Assembly: GCA_021018995.1 (NCBI GenBank) | Contig: CM037593.1 | Location: 14,784,088-14,848,087, forward strand | DNA length: 64,000 nucleotides | Direction of reading: 5' to 3' | Origin: Chloranthus sessilifolius | Lineage: Eukaryota; Streptophyta; Magnoliopsida; Chloranthales; Chloranthaceae | Shown here: positions 43,416 through 55,934 of the stretch, piece after piece | Position numbering within the stretch: position 1 is the stretch's first letter | How the letters are laid out: each line of letters begins with the position of its first letter | Notes under the pieces: model-generated | Database searches by the model: none | Told to the model about the DNA's origin: nothing | Seen by the model: the letters and a program-made list of their open reading frames with translations, nothing else | Position numbers and translations under genes: made by a program

Positions 43416-43907
43416 GTTTGCTATGTGAGATACTGGCGACACAATGATGATGGAAGTTATGGTTAGTTTTGCCTTTTTGACTCTGACATCTGAGATTTAA
43501 TGCTTTATTTTTCTAAATGTATCATTTTCAGATTAACAATGGGCAAGCACGTCCTTTTCATTGTGAAGTTGTGTTATTTCATTCCAGGGAGCATCCAAAT
43601 TGTGGTCCACAGCCAGAATTCGTGCGGGCTCACATTGAAAGTAAATTCATTATTTATTTTTTGACTATGACTAGGATTGATGTTGTTAGTAAATAGTTTA
43701 GAGGAAACCCTTCAGTCTCCTAATCAACCTTTCGTAATCCCATTTTTGCAAGTGGAGGTTTCAACATTTCTCCCCTAAAATCTCGAAATGAGAGGCCTCG
43801 AACTCAAGTACAATATCTCATGCAGATTGATCTGAAGGGGTGGGGCGCGGCTTATTTTTCATCATTGCAGCAACATTGTCTATGCCAAATGTTGAACAGT
43901 GCCGCTG
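43416..43907 (+). pseudogene. EDR2-like (PH/START/DUF1336) protein, three-exon fragment
   Basis: Exon 1 (43416-43461): VCYVRYWRHNDDGSY, donor GTTAGT. Exon 2 (about 43569-43640): VVLFHSREHPNCGPQPEFVR, AHIE, donor GTAAAT. Exon 3 (43752-43907): GGFNISPLKSRNERPRTQVQ, YLMQIDLKGWGAAYFSSLQQ, HCLCQMLNSAAG. These are the end of the START domain of EDR2-type proteins, lipid-binding regulators of defence. All three exons are open, but the base pair before exon 3 reads AA instead of AG (TTTGCAA|GTGGAGG), so its acceptor is lost. The PH domain, most of START and DUF1336 are missing. Confidence 0.85.
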
Positions 43908-44878
43908 GTTAAATTTGCATTAAACCTAGTAAATCTTTTCTATTGCTCTGTAACATCATTTCATACCATCGTACATCACCTGTAGGCTAGCATGTTGTAG
44001 GAATCTCTGACTCTTGATTCTTGTGCTTATATGTTCCGTTTTGCTGCATGAATTGAGCTGAAACTATATTCGTATTTTTTTTTTTTTTAATGAGTGATAG
44101 ATGATTTATGAGAAAAGTGGAAATTACAAGCAACAAAACCCCTTCAAAGAAAGAAGCTTAGAGCTGAATCATAACAGGGAAAAGACTAAAGTACAGTTAA
44201 GAAATAAAACAATCTCAAGGAAAGGTAACTTGTCATTAGATATGTGGTTCCTTAACTTGGTCAATCTCATTAATTTGGTTGGCCACCAACTGCCAGTACA
44301 CATAAACCTCCATCTTAGAACACCAACTGACAAGGAAGAATTAGTGATTTCAATTATGTGTGGGGGGGTGTATGCGAGTCCCTACCCATTCCATTGGAAA
44401 TTTGGGTATTGTCCATCAGGGAGACCTGCGGTACTGAGTATAGATGAAAAATACAAACTCTCCACTCCTTTAGGAGCTGTTTGGATGTGTGCACAAAACA
44501 CAGGTCATCCAATTTGTGCCCCATAATGAGAATGGATAGATTTTACGTCTCACCAAGAATGATCCCAGCTCATCCAAAAAAGTTGTTTGTGGCTTGTATT
44601 TTGGTAGGCCATCTAAACAAGTCCCAGCCTCACTCTGCAAATGAAATTATTAAGGATGGAATTGATGAATCTATAGGACTACAATTTTTTCCCTACTCAC
44701 TTCTCAATTTACTTCATTTAAAAAAAATTTGCCAATAAAATCACTTCCTACCTTTTTATCTTTACAAGCTTTGACACCATGATGAAACTATAGGAAAAAC
44801 CATTGCCAAAATGCAGTCCTATAGTTTCATCAGTAATATCGGATGGAACTTATTTCATCTCCATTGCAAAAAGAGAGG
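43908..44878. other. No gene recognised
   Basis: A T-run at 44080-44091 and a plus-strand open frame of 141 codons (44101-44526) that resembles no family known to me. Probably chance. Confidence 0.4.
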
Positions 44879-44886
44879 GCTAGCAA

Positions 44887-46558
44887 CAGTGGCGGAACCA
44901 GGATTTTCATCCAGCTGGGGCATAAATTGAATTAGATTTATAAATTATATACATATAAAATAATTTATATTTATTTATTTCTAAAATATCATTTTCACTA
45001 AAATTGCATACAAAAAATGAACTTTTCATTAACAAGATACTGATAATTACGTATCATTCATCTACAAAAAATAATCTCCAAAAGACTCGCTGATTTTGGT
45101 CCAAAACCGACCAAACCGAACCGAATACACCCCTAATTTCGAATTTAGGAAATTAGGGCTTTAGATATTTCGGATGTATTGAATTAGGACTTTAGAGTTT
45201 AGGGGCTACGGAAACCTTAATTCACACTTGAACAAGCAACAAATCAAACACAAAGCCCATAAAGAAACACCAAAACCCATCTCCCTATAAGGCTATAAGT
45301 TGTTTGATATCAGTTACATGTTTGGTGAAACTATGGGATACAGATTTAACTTGAAACTATTTTGAGCGTCAGTTTTTATTCCAAGTATCATGCATGTGGT
45401 GTGAACAAGTGATCCTTTGGGAAATGGCTCCTTGTGATATGTGGGATTCCACAAATCTTGAAATTGAACGGATCAATTGTTCACTAGCTAAAACACAAAA
45501 ATCAAGAATGAAGAGCTATAAAGATTATGTCGGTGGAAGGCAAACGAAAAAAAGGCACCAGCCAACATACATAATTAATTTGTAAAGGGTCAACCTATAA
45601 GCAGGGTTTTAAAACAGGTACATATTGGCTGGGCCTATGTATTGGTTATGTATCAGCCAAAAGCCAAGATTAAAGCACCTTTTTTGTTATAGAATATTGT
45701 ACATAAACACACAGAGAGAGACATAGCCTATAACCCAAACATTAACAAAAGAAGAATACCACATCCACAGTTCCACACAGATCCAAATATGAAAAAACAG
45801 AGAAGCAATGGCTTCAGAAAGTAACCCTAAATCTATAAAATATAAATCAAACTTCAAATAATCACAAAGTGAGATCCAATGGCTTCAAAAGCAACACTCA
45901 ATCCTCAGAAAAAATTTAATCATCAAGAGACCACTGCCACTGCACACAGCACATACAAATACAATACCCAACTTTTCCCACAAGCTAACTAGAATAACGG
46001 ATATTGCAAAGTAAGAACATTATTATGCCAAAAAGATCAACAGATTAGGGAAACATAAATATATAATACACAAACCACAGTAAAGAGGGAGGGCTTGGGT
46101 TTGGGTTTTTTAGCCTTGGGCTTAGAGAGAGAAACAGAGATGGACATGGAGAGAGAGAGGGACAAGAAGAAGAAGAATGTTTCTCACCAAAAAATTTAGG
46201 CGGCAGTGGCGGGAAGCGGGTGGATAGTAGCGTCCAATGCTTGATGGGGCAACAAGAGAGAGAGGCGTCATGTCACGATCAAGGCCTCGTGGCAACGAGC
46301 CAGAGAGAGGCACAGAGCCGTGAGGGCAACAGAGAAGAGAGAGAGAGAGAGAGGCGGGCGATAGAGAAGAGGGTGGGGCAAAGAGAAAGGGTGAGGCGAC
46401 AGAGGAGAGGCGGACAGAGAAGAGGAGAGGGTTTAAAAAAATCAAAAGGGATTATAGAAAAAGGGCGCTGGTTTTAGACGTACAGCGTTTTTTTTTTTTA
46501 AAAGTTTGGTTGAGTGGGGGCGCTCGCCCGCAATCGCCCATGAATAGGTCCGCCACTG
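44887..46558. mobile_element. Non-autonomous hAT element with perfect 8-bp target duplication
   Basis: The element starts CAGTGGCGGAACCAGG and ends GGTCCGCCACTG, an inverted repeat of 10 perfect bases plus mismatches. GCTAGCAA flanks it at 44879-44886 and 46559-46566. CAGTGGCGGA ends and an 8-bp duplication are the marks of hAT elements. The 1672 bp inside hold no transposase. The right third (46090-46440) is GAGA-rich and gives spurious frames. It needs a transposase supplied elsewhere. The undamaged target duplication suggests a recent insertion. Confidence 0.92.
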
Positions 46559-46566
46559 GCTAGCAA

Positions 46567-47585
46567 ACCACCAAAATGTGTTACAATGCCCTAAAGTGAA
46601 GGCCATGGATGAAAGCATCAGCATCATCCTTAGATGAATTCATCCTCACTAATTCCAGAGCATCTCTAATAGATCCACTTCATCCATTGACAAACCATCC
46701 TCCCAATCCGATTAAAGAAGCCATTTTCATCAATCATCGAGCACTTCTAATAGTTACACTTGCACACCTGATCAAGGTTCAACTATATAGGAAAATGGGA
46801 ACCGCAGCCCACAAAGCTCGAAAAGGTGAACCCACAGGATACATAGTAGAAAGCTAGGCAGCTGATCTAAGGGGGATGATAACCCTCTTTATATCGATGA
46901 TATATTTTGACATGAGGCAAAGTAAAGTTACTGGTGGTAGAAGAAGGGTGGCAACAGTCTTAGTGGGTACTAGGTGAAATCAGCAGCCACAATAACCATA
47001 AAAATAGTTCAGCAAAACAGCAGTAACACCAAGGCAAACCAATCAAAGTTCTGCTGAAACGTGGGAGTTTCTAGCCTGAGAGTAGACTCTTGAAAGCTTA
47101 AGTTAAACAGCTGAAAAAAGTAAAAACTTTATTCAACAACAACCTGTCTTCTTAGTTCTGGATAATAAAATATAAAACAGTAATCAATCCCTCGGTCAAA
47201 CCTAATCCTAAAATATAAAACATTGTATTATAATTATAAAGGAAACTAAAATGACTTTATTATAAACCTTAATGATACTGGTTGCTTAGGAGCATTCTCC
47301 TAAGGTGTATCTCATCAGACTGCTAATCAATAAAGTTTCTTATGACACTTGATGAGCGGAATCTTAACTTATTTCTTACAGCCTTTGGTATAATAAATAT
47401 TTTGTTTTATTACTGCATATGTGTCAATGAAGGTTGCCATGATTAAGGAGGATACATCTAACAACATGGTCTGACTCCATTTGTTTTATTTGTTTTACCT
47501 CCGCTCCAATTGCAAGGAGTTATTTTATAATAAAGTATTGGCTGTTATTGCTTATTTTTATACAACTGCCTGTGTGTGTTGCTTT
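46567..47585. other. No gene recognised
   Basis: No supported feature. A short plus frame at 46609-46857 resembles nothing known to me. Confidence 0.4.
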
Positions 47586-47589
47586 TTAA

Positions 47590-48990
47590 TAGAAAAACGC
47601 ATAGGAGTGGATGGCTAAGGCAGCAGCGAAAGCAGAGCATCCACAAAGGCGTCCATCAGCTCTGGTGCCCCGTTGTCATCAAAGTCCTCATCTTTCCTGG
47701 AAGCGTCAAGAAGAGCAGGAGCACTGAAATTTTTCTTGCAGAATATGATGAGTTCAGAAGCAACTTAAGAGAATGCCCCCTGTCCGGAGAACTTGCAGCA
47801 GCAACTGTATGAGCAAGTAGCGCACTGCATGCACCTTATCTGTATCAGTACCAAGCCCACTGTTCCATTCCTGCAAGAAAAACTAAAATTTCAACCACGA
47901 AAAAAATTAGGAATAAATAACAATTAATTAAACATGAAAGTAACCCATACAAAGAGCATGCCTGACAGATGAGCAACTCTGTTCTTCATTGAATCACATA
48001 AGGAGAACAGGTACTACAAAAATTTCATGATGATTCATTTTCCTATCTAGTGCCCTTAGAAGCAATCAGCCAGTTGAATTGGTCGAAAATTTTCTGTTCA
48101 CTAGGACTACTACCCATGACCAAATTAAATCAGGATAGTAAAATGATGATAAATTTAGCAGAAGGACCATTTTTGTGTCTCAATTATTTTCTCCAACCAA
48201 AATTGGCACATTATCCATTACCCATACTTCAGAATGGGAACCTGCCTGATACAATAATTTGAAGTGTAATGTCCTACATTGACATATACAAGCCACATCT
48301 AGGCTCTAAAGACATATTGGGATGCCACCCAAAGTAAAAAGAATTGCATCCCACACGAGCTAGGATAATCGAAATAAAAAACTAGCACCGTTAATGCAAA
48401 CCAAACGAAAAAAAATGCCCATATAGACTAGAGTCATGGTTTTTTTTTATATGTACTAGAGTCATGTTTTGGTAAACCCTGCAAAGGATGGAAATTTGGA
48501 AAAATCAAATATTGTTAACAGTTTAAACCGCGACACTAATAACATAATAATAACGACATTAACAACAATAGTAATAATAGTAATAACTATCCATGTTGGT
48601 TTGCAATAATGAATGGCAGTTCAGGTGACAGAAGGAAATATAACACCTCACGGAAAAGCCTAGACTCAAATTTGGTAGCAATTTCATGAATGCCTTTTCA
48701 TCCTCATTGGCCAATTGCCTTAAAGAAACACATAAAGTATGAACAAAGATCCTTTGGCTCAAGAGTATTTGACACAAACCCTGAGTCTTCTACTTTATGA
48801 CAATCTTCCAGTAATAATTGAAGCTGTTCAATACACGTCATGCACAAAGAACTAGATGTGGCCACCTTTGGCCATCTAATTTTTTCTTGTAACTCGAATG
48901 ATGTCACTTCTGTGCCTAGAGATGCAGAGAATAGGTCTTGCAATGATAAAAACTTTAATGTTTCTTTCCACACCTCAAACTTGGTTCAGT
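47590..48990 (-). pseudogene. DNA polymerase V / MYBBP1A-like (POL5) fragment
   Basis: The upstream part (48985-48620) reads FLNPLNQ then VWKETLKFLSLQDLFSASLG, TEVTSFELQEKIRWPKVATS, SSLCMTCIEQLQLLLEDCHK, LEPKDLCSYFMCFF, then after a frameshift LANEDEKAFMKLL. The lower part (47815-47590) reads QLLLQVLRTGGILLSCF-stop, NFSAPALLDASRKDEDFDDN, GAPELMDAFVDALLSLLP-stop-PSTPMR. This follows the order of plant POL5, a nucleolar protein of ribosomal RNA synthesis. At least two stops and two frameshifts break it. The spacing of about 800 bp between parts includes unrelated-looking DNA. Confidence 0.82.
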
Positions 48991-49075
48991 GGGTTCAAAA
49001 ATCTTTATTCCTGCAATTGCCAAAACAGGAGGGGCAGTTAGAATTATATATGAAATCAAGCAGGAAAAGTTAAAA

Positions 49076-49479
49076 AATAACAGGATTATCAGCAGTCCTC
49101 AAGAAAAAGTTAAGATAAAAACAAGTTTCTAATTAAAATAAAAAAGCTGATCAAAAGAAAAGAATAACACAGCTTTTAATAGCTTGAAATTTGCTAAGAG
49201 TAAAATTCAGTAAAAAGCTTGAACTATCTGCCATGAAAATTAAGAAAGAATTCAGACAATCTTATAAGTTAATTGTCAGATGATGGCATCTCCTGAATAC
49301 AAAACAGCATGATTATGTGAAGGAAGACATCAAATTTCACTGAACATTCGTAGTAATGTTTTTATTTATGAAAATAAAAGCAGAAATTTATCAATTGCTA
49401 AAAATAGGGAAAAAAAGACAACCGGATCACATTATTGTAAGATGCTAACAGGATCACTTACTGTTTTTAATAAATTGGC
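49076..49479. other. No gene recognised
   Basis: AT-rich sequence, nothing supported. Confidence 0.4.
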
Positions 49480-50470
49480 GAAGTTGTAATTTCATTCGAG
49501 AATTAAAGTACAGCAGAATTACATTATGAAAGATGCTGAGGGAGAAAGAAAACAAAAACAGGGAAAAAGAGAGAACAAAAGAGGAAAAAGAAAGACATGG
49601 CAGCCAACAAAATGGGGAGCTTTGGCATGGCCATCACCCTTTTGATGAAAGCTGACAACAAATGAAACCCAACCAGGAAGAAGCAAACTGAGCCACTCCA
49701 AATCAGGAACGTCCCATGCGTCCTCTGCCTGCTGCGATGACCAATCACTGCACACTCTGGCTAGCAGGACCCAAGAGAGAAGATGCTTCTTAATCTCCCC
49801 AACAAGAAACATAACCGACCTCTCTCAACCTTCAAAAATTCGAGTGTCCCATTTGTGTCAGATTACCTAGAAAATAGAAAACTGTAGGAGCTTCTGAACT
49901 GAGTGTTGGTTGATTCTTCTGATCTGACTGCAATCTCTGCATGATGAAGGGATATTGAGCATGCAATTTTAATACACCGTTTTATGTTTCAAGAAGATTC
50001 CTAGCAAAAAACCTTAGAAACTTGACAGATTGAAACTCCATATCCACTAATATAGTCAACCACCTAAATCTCTATAATAGTCTTTTTATTTCTATTCCAA
50101 ATCAAGCAAAATAGTATTCATAATCCTCAATCAGATCAGTGACAATGGTGTTGAATTCAATTCCCAATTGGAGAGAAAGTTGACGACCAATCTGGGAGAA
50201 GGGGTCACTTTCCATCCACGATTCCTCCAAAAATCAATTTTGCAGCCGTCTCTAATGATATATTCTCTGGTGTTCAGAATGCTTCTACTCCCAAGAAGAA
50301 TTGGGAGAACAACAGCTCCAACTGGAGTTTGATATACATAGTTGTTTTGGATCCAACAAGCCAAAAGTGAGGAATCTAGTTTCGCAATGGACCAAAATTA
50401 CTTAGCCAAGCCACAGTATTACAGTCCTTCATATGTCTTATCCCTAATCCGCCTTGCTCAATCGGACAAC
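49480..50470 (-). mobile_element. LINE fragment, C-terminal region and 3' end
   Basis: The minus strand reads CPIEQGGLGIRHMKDCNTVA (50470), ACWIQNNYVYQTPVGAVVLP, GSRSILNTREYIIRDGCKID and FWRNRGWKVTPSPRLV, then later the tail near 49812-49510 ending LFPCFCFLSPSASF. GGLGIR and GxxIxFWxxxW mark the post-RT region of plant L1. The zinc-binding part is largely deleted. The T-rich coding end and A-rich DNA to about 49480 mark the 3' terminus. Confidence 0.72.
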
Positions 50471-52040
50471 AATCCAACTACCAAAACATTAGATGCATTG
50501 ACTGAGCTAAAGAAGGACCCACCAGGGAATATTTCTTAACTTGTGAATTTTGGGTTCAAATTAAACTAAATGGTATCACAGGTATAGATCTGGTTATGGC
50601 TAAACAAGCACTTGTTATATAAGTAAAAGGGTAAGGAAAGGTATCATTCAGAATGATGAATGTTTGAAATAAAATAAGATCTAAGTAGTAAACCCTTTCA
50701 ATACGAACTGAAAATGCAACAAGCAAATATGCAATGGATGTGAAAGTACAAAAATATAGTGTCCGCTTTTCGAGTCCTATTTCTCCACTTGTTTTATATA
50801 ACAGGACATGTCTAGAAATTTACCAGAGTTCATTTATAGTCAGCTGTCAACCTAATGCTCTCCCTCCTCCTTTCTCATCCGGGCTTGGGACCGCAATGGC
50901 AGAGTTAAAAACGTTGGGTTACAATTGTTCAGAATTTTGACTTAATAATTTAATGAGTTGTACAAATATAGTAAAAGATCATCATGCAAATTAAAAGTAT
51001 CTAGGTCTTTTATACAAAAACGATAGTCACAATTGTAACCCTGAAGTGACTTCGAAAAAAAGGTTAAAAGGAGTTACGAAAAATAAGTATAATATGAGAT
51101 GTGCAAGCCTTTGGATTTCAAAAGAATTACAAAAATAAGTATAATATGAGATGTACATGCCTTTGAATTTCTATAAAGTTTCATGTAATAAAATTTAACC
51201 ATTTGTATTTTCAAAAATCTAGGAATTTGAAGTGAAAATTTTTTTAAAGTTCTTTTAGAATTGTGATTTTAGAAAATAAAGTTCAATTAGTTTGTTTTAA
51301 AAGAATCTTGAATTTTAAAAATTAGTAGAGTGAAGACAAAAGATATGGAGTGCAAATTTATTGAACATGATAGCTTGGAGGAGGCTTTAGTTAAAATAGA
51401 AAACCATCTAGTGCCATGTTGGCCTAGATTTCACTATTTAAACTCTACTTGCCAAATTCATTCACCTCATTATCAATCTAAATTTTCGTGAAAGGGCACA
51501 AGACACTGGAAAGCTTATGACTAGGTAAGATGGGACTTTATTCTTGATATTCTTTAGCAAATCGGTACTATAACATTTGGATGAATCGAAGTGTAGGTTC
51601 ACAGCTACATTTTTTCCAAAGTAGGAATTGTTAGTGCATCTATGAGTATTGACTATATAAGTGTTGAATTATCTCAACTACAAGTTTAAAATGTCATAAG
51701 TATGTCAAAGTAAACTCACTTCCTTCGCTACTTCAATACTTCTGAAAATTGCATGATTTTTTCAAATCGGACATGTGATATTTTTGAGAGAAAATCCTCA
51801 AAGCATTCTTTGATTCCCCTTTTTCCCCACTTTCAAATAAGTAGTTATCTATTTAGTCAAGGGGCATGCATTAGATAGTTAGACAGTCATAGATTTCACA
51901 AGCTACATGTTCCCTTCAATTTCCTTTTCTTCCCCAAAATAAGTGCATAATTTCCCACCTCCAAAAGTTATTTTGAATCATCATTTTCAAAATAATTTAA
52001 ACTTCTTAACTCTCAGGCTGGTCTTCATAATTATTTGGTC
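50471..52040. other. No gene recognised; short tandem duplication
   Basis: At 51071-51173 a 52-bp unit is present twice (AAATAAGTATAATATGAGAT, then GTGCAAGCCTTTGGATTTC or GTACATGCCTTTGAATTTC). The remainder is AT-rich without coding signal. Confidence 0.5.
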
Positions 52041-52044
52041 CTTT

Positions 52045-53170
52045 TGGGGCTATGCTACATAATCCACAAATAACATGCACCATAGAATCTCCTCTTTATG
52101 TCTATGGTTAACATATCTTGTTAAAGCATCCATGATCAAGCCAAACGAATAAGGGATCATGGTAGATCCTTGATACAAGCCAGCTTTGACAAGGAATTCA
52201 CTCGTCTTTCCATACATGGTTCTTACACAAGTTATTGGCTTTCCATGCCATGCCTTGGATAATTTCAATATGTTCAGAATGGATTTTTTCCACACAGTCT
52301 ACCAAAAATCTACTCCGGCATTCATTATATACCTTTTCCAAATCAATAAAAACTTATCCAAAATTTTCCCTCTCTCTTATAACTTCTCAACAAGTTGCCT
52401 CAATAGGGAGATGGATTCCATTATTGATCTTCCTGGTCTAAATCCAAACTAGTTATCAATACACTTGATTCTTGTCTTAAGTTTATATTCCTCTCACCCA
52501 TAGTTCATTAGTCTGGCTCATAAGTTTGGTGCCTCGATAGTTATCAAGGTTTTGGATATCTCCTTTGCTCTTAGAAATAGGGAACACACTACTTTTCCTC
52601 CATCCTTCAGGTATTTATCCATTTACTGTATCTTAGTGAACAATTTAGTTAACCAATTCCATCCATTTTCTGTCATCACATTTCAAATTCTACAAGTATT
52701 CCATCAGGTCCTAATGCTACTCTTCTGCAACTTTATTGAGAATGGTTTTACTTCATATTTTTGTATTTCATTTATCATCCTTTGATTTGGTTCCTCTTCT
52801 CCCTTATATACATCATGTTCAATAGATCTTTAAAGTATTTTTGTCAGCTATTCTTTATCTGATATTCATCTTTAATACATTTCCCTCTGTTAAGATCCCC
52901 ATTTTTCTTGTCTTCAATCTTTGCGATTTTGTAGGTTGTTTTTCCTTCCTTCCTTCCCAACCTACTGTATAGATTGTCTTAGCTTTATACTTACCTTACT
53001 CGCATTTCTTAGCTTGTCCTTTGGCGAGCTTATATCTGCTAAGATGTTTTATATTTCTTGTTCTTTGTCATTCCCTACAATACTTTTTTCTTGAAAATTG
53101 ATTTTAGAACCTCTGGATTCTACTACCAAGTATCCTTTTATGTAGCCCTTCATACTTTCAAACTTCTTGG
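52045..53170 (-). mobile_element. RTE-type LINE, reverse transcriptase fragment
   Basis: In minus-strand order: KDTWW..NPEV, KYKAKTIY and GRKEGK with KIAKIEDKKNGDL, then KCIKDEY, ALGPDGILVE, WRKSSVFPISKSKGDIQNLD, NYRGTKLMSQTNELW, PGRSIMESISLLRQLVEKL, then SILNILKLSKAWHGKPITCV, RTMYGKTSEFLVKAGLYQGS, MIPYSFGLIMDALTRYV and WCMLFVDYVA. YRGIKLMSHTMKLWE, PGRST-EAIFLLR and WCMLFADD are RTE hallmarks. Here FADD reads FVDY, so both catalytic Asp positions are disturbed, and stops occur throughout. The endonuclease is missing. Confidence 0.85.
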
Positions 53171-53214
53171 GCACCCATTTTTCTTTAAAGGTATTTTGTC
53201 TCCCTTTTAGTCCC

Positions 53215-53420
53215 ACCACTTATTTGGGGTCAGCTTATCCCTTTGGGGTCAGCTTTGCAAGTCCCAAATTCTCCACTCGTCTTTGATTAGCACCAATCTT
53301 TGTGTGACATTGAAATCTTTCATGTCCCTTCTCATTGCTTCCCTCTAGGTTTCACTGGCCTTCCTCTTCACCCATAACCGCCCACATATTCCTAATATTG
53401 TTGGCTTATTTATTAGGGCA
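53215..53420 (-). mobile_element. RTE-type LINE, 3'-end fragment
   Basis: TTTGGGGTCAGCTTTGCAA, CCTCTAGGTTTCACTGGCC and TTCCTCTTCACCC are reverse-complement forms of the RTE 3' end (GG--GAGGAAG-CCTAGGAAGACTTGG ... GACCCCA). It lies on the 5' side of the previous fragment, so it comes from another copy. The T-rich block TTATTTGGGGTCAGCTT is partly repeated in tandem (53221 and 53243). Confidence 0.6.
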
Positions 53421-53599
53421 TTCCATAGCCAAGTTCAATCAATGGTGATATTTGAGGCATACACAACAGTTTGCTTGAACTCAACCATATCAAATAACCT
53501 TCTAAGAAACTTATTATTTCTATAAAGAGCTCCAATTTCATGCAACATAAAGTTCTCATAAGAGTCGGGACTATAATTATCAACGCACTACCCATTTTT

Positions 53600-55005
53600 T
53601 TAAAAGAAATCTTTTAATTTTCTTAGCTTGGGTTTCAATTACCTTTGATTAACAAACATAAAAAATATCAACAGCTTTTCCTCAAATAAGATGATCCCCT
53701 GCCACTCATTTATTTTTATGAATAAGGTCATGAATATTTCAGTATGCAATGTCAATAAGAACAACATTCTAGAGGTTTTAACTTCTTGCTGGAATTTAAT
53801 TTTGAATGAGTATATAAATTCAACTAAATATCTTTTTCCTAGGTTTACTCATTCAACCTGTTGCTTCCTCCATTTACTTTGAATTAGGCAATTTCAATTC
53901 TAGAGGATAATTTCCTTCTATAGCAACTACATCAACATTTGCAATTGAACCTTATATATTCTTCATCCCCACTTTTAATAATAAAAACTTCATTTTAAAT
54001 TGATACATAATTTAGGAGTTTCCTCATTGATCAATATAGATAGGAACTTACTAGAATTCTCAATATTATGCACCACATTGGATGGAACCCCACCATGAAA
54101 ATTCAATACCTCATTAATCTGCTGACTTTTCTCTACAAGAAAAGAAAATTTCCTCTTATGGGATACCATGTTCTATGTTTCTTCACGCAGCTCAAAGAGA
54201 TTTCCTATTCCACTATCAATTGGATTAATCTGGTGCCCAATTTTCTCGTCATCGTCTCTAGACGTCCTTTTAACAACTCCATTTTCTCCAAACCGTCTAT
54301 GTTTAGTTTCTTCTCGGTCAACCTTTTGGTTTTAAACAATTCCTCTCATACATTGGTTTGGAATAGGTTTTCATTCCTAGGATCCACTTGTTGACTAGCA
54401 GACTTAACCTTAGGAATCAAAATTTTCTTTAGAATATCACTGCTACAAGGAGAAATTTATTATAAAGATCAAAATTTGGTAAATAATAGGATCTCAGGCG
54501 TCATTCATACTCCTTTTTTTTTTTTTTTACATTATCTCCTTTCTCATTCTCAAGACTAATGGAATCTGAAAATTTGGTAGTCAATATCAAGTTCGATAAA
54601 CAAAGGAAAACCTAAATTTACAATCTATGAGTTCATCCATATGAAATGTAGTACTACCAATCATCCCGAGGGGTTCCACAGAGCAGAATATTATAAGGGA
54701 AATCATGGAAATCAAATCCAAATAGGTATTGATTTGATCAACTCCTTTTCCTACTTTAGAATAGTGGACCAGTTACTTAAGTTCAATCTTCTGCTAACAA
54801 CATTTTATATAGTAAAATTTAAGATGTTAATTATTGAATTTAAAGCGAATCATTGTTTCAATACTTCTTGTCATGAAAAGTATGGGGCAAGGGTGATGGG
54901 CATATGTCAGTCATCACCTAATTTCGAGTTACGAGACAACTATGAGGAGACAATTGCCACTTTCGAGGAAACATTTCATTATCATCATCACAACATTATC
55001 CCATC
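53600..55005. other. No gene recognised
   Basis: A plus frame at 54068-54394 and a minus frame overlapping it are open but match no family I know. A T-run stands at 54511-54530. Left unassigned. Confidence 0.4.
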
Positions 55006-55009
55006 TATT

Positions 55010-55930
55010 TAGGGTCAGCTTTGCAAATCCTACTTCTCCACTAGCTTCTAATCAAGTTCCCTGACTTGCAATCTGTCATGTTTCGTCTTATTACTAGGTC
55101 TTCTCTGGTCTTCGTCTTCTCCTACTTCCTTACGCTCATAGCTTCTCAACCATTTGTACAGGGCCAACTTTTGACCTCCAATGAAAATGTCCATGCTACG
55201 TCAAGTGACATTCTGTAATTCTTTCTTTTATAGGCACCACTTTCAAATTTACTTTTATGTACCTATTCCAAATTTTATCCTTTCTTGTTACTAGGAATCT
55301 CAATGGGCCCAGTTCGGGTTTGGCGTTAACAGGCCGATTTTACTCGGGCTTTTGAAACTAGCCCATACCTGCCCCTATTACTAATCGGGTAGGGCCTACC
55401 TACCTCAACATATGCCTAGCCCATTTCGGTCCAGGCCTGGCTGGCCATAGGCTGTCCCACAATTTCTATATCATTTATGTAGTGTTTGTTCCAAATGACC
55501 AGGCTGGCCCGAGTTCGGACTGTGCTTATACGAGTCAATTACTAATCTGGGTTTTGTAACTAGCTCATACCCTACCCGATTACCGATCTGTCCGCCTATT
55601 TTCATTCGAGCCTACCTACCCAGCCCATACCCGCCGATTTCGAAGTCGGGCTCATGCCCAAACTATTTAGATCCCTACTTGTTACTCCACATATCCATCT
55701 CAACATACAATCTCGGCCATATGTATTCTATTTTCTTGTCTTTTTCCGTACCCAAACATTCTCCACCATATAATATGGCTGGTCTAATCATTGTCTCATA
55801 AAACGTCCCTTCCATTTAAGTGGAACTCTTAAGTCGCACAATACTTTGCTTGCATGCCTCCATTTCATCCAACCCGCATTAATCGTATTTGACAAGACCT
55901 CTTCAAACCTACCATCTAATTGTAAAGTGG
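55010..55930 (-). mobile_element. RTE-type LINE, 3' coding fragment, carrying a nested MITE
   Basis: The minus strand at 55920-55795 encodes LDGRFEEVLSNTINAGWMKW, RHASKVLCDLRVPLKWKGRF, the conserved INKAGWMKWR-ASGVLCD-KIPL-LKGKF block of plant RTE. The 3' part at 55010-55280 carries GGGTCAGCTTTGCAA and the worn WFGHV region. A 386-bp MITE interrupts it at 55292. Confidence 0.8.
55292..55677. mobile_element. hAT-type MITE nested in the RTE fragment
   Basis: The element starts TAGGAATCTCAATGGGCCC and ends ACTATTTAGATCCCTA, whose reverse complement is TAGGGATCTAAATAGT. CTTGTTAC flanks it at 55284-55291 and 55678-55685, a perfect 8-bp duplication. The interior is rich in GCCCATACC / GGTAGGG words. 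TAGGG-T ends with an 8-bp duplication fit hAT MITEs. It was inserted after the RTE copy. Confidence 0.9.
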
Positions 55931-55934
55931 TCCT

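Noticed and set aside
44101-44526. 141-codon plus-strand frame
   Set aside because: No recognisable domain, odd composition, and no splice or promoter support; likely chance.
46122-46477. Leu/Ser-rich and Arg/Glu-rich frames inside the hAT element
   Set aside because: They come from GAGA-rich simple sequence and lack any conserved motif.
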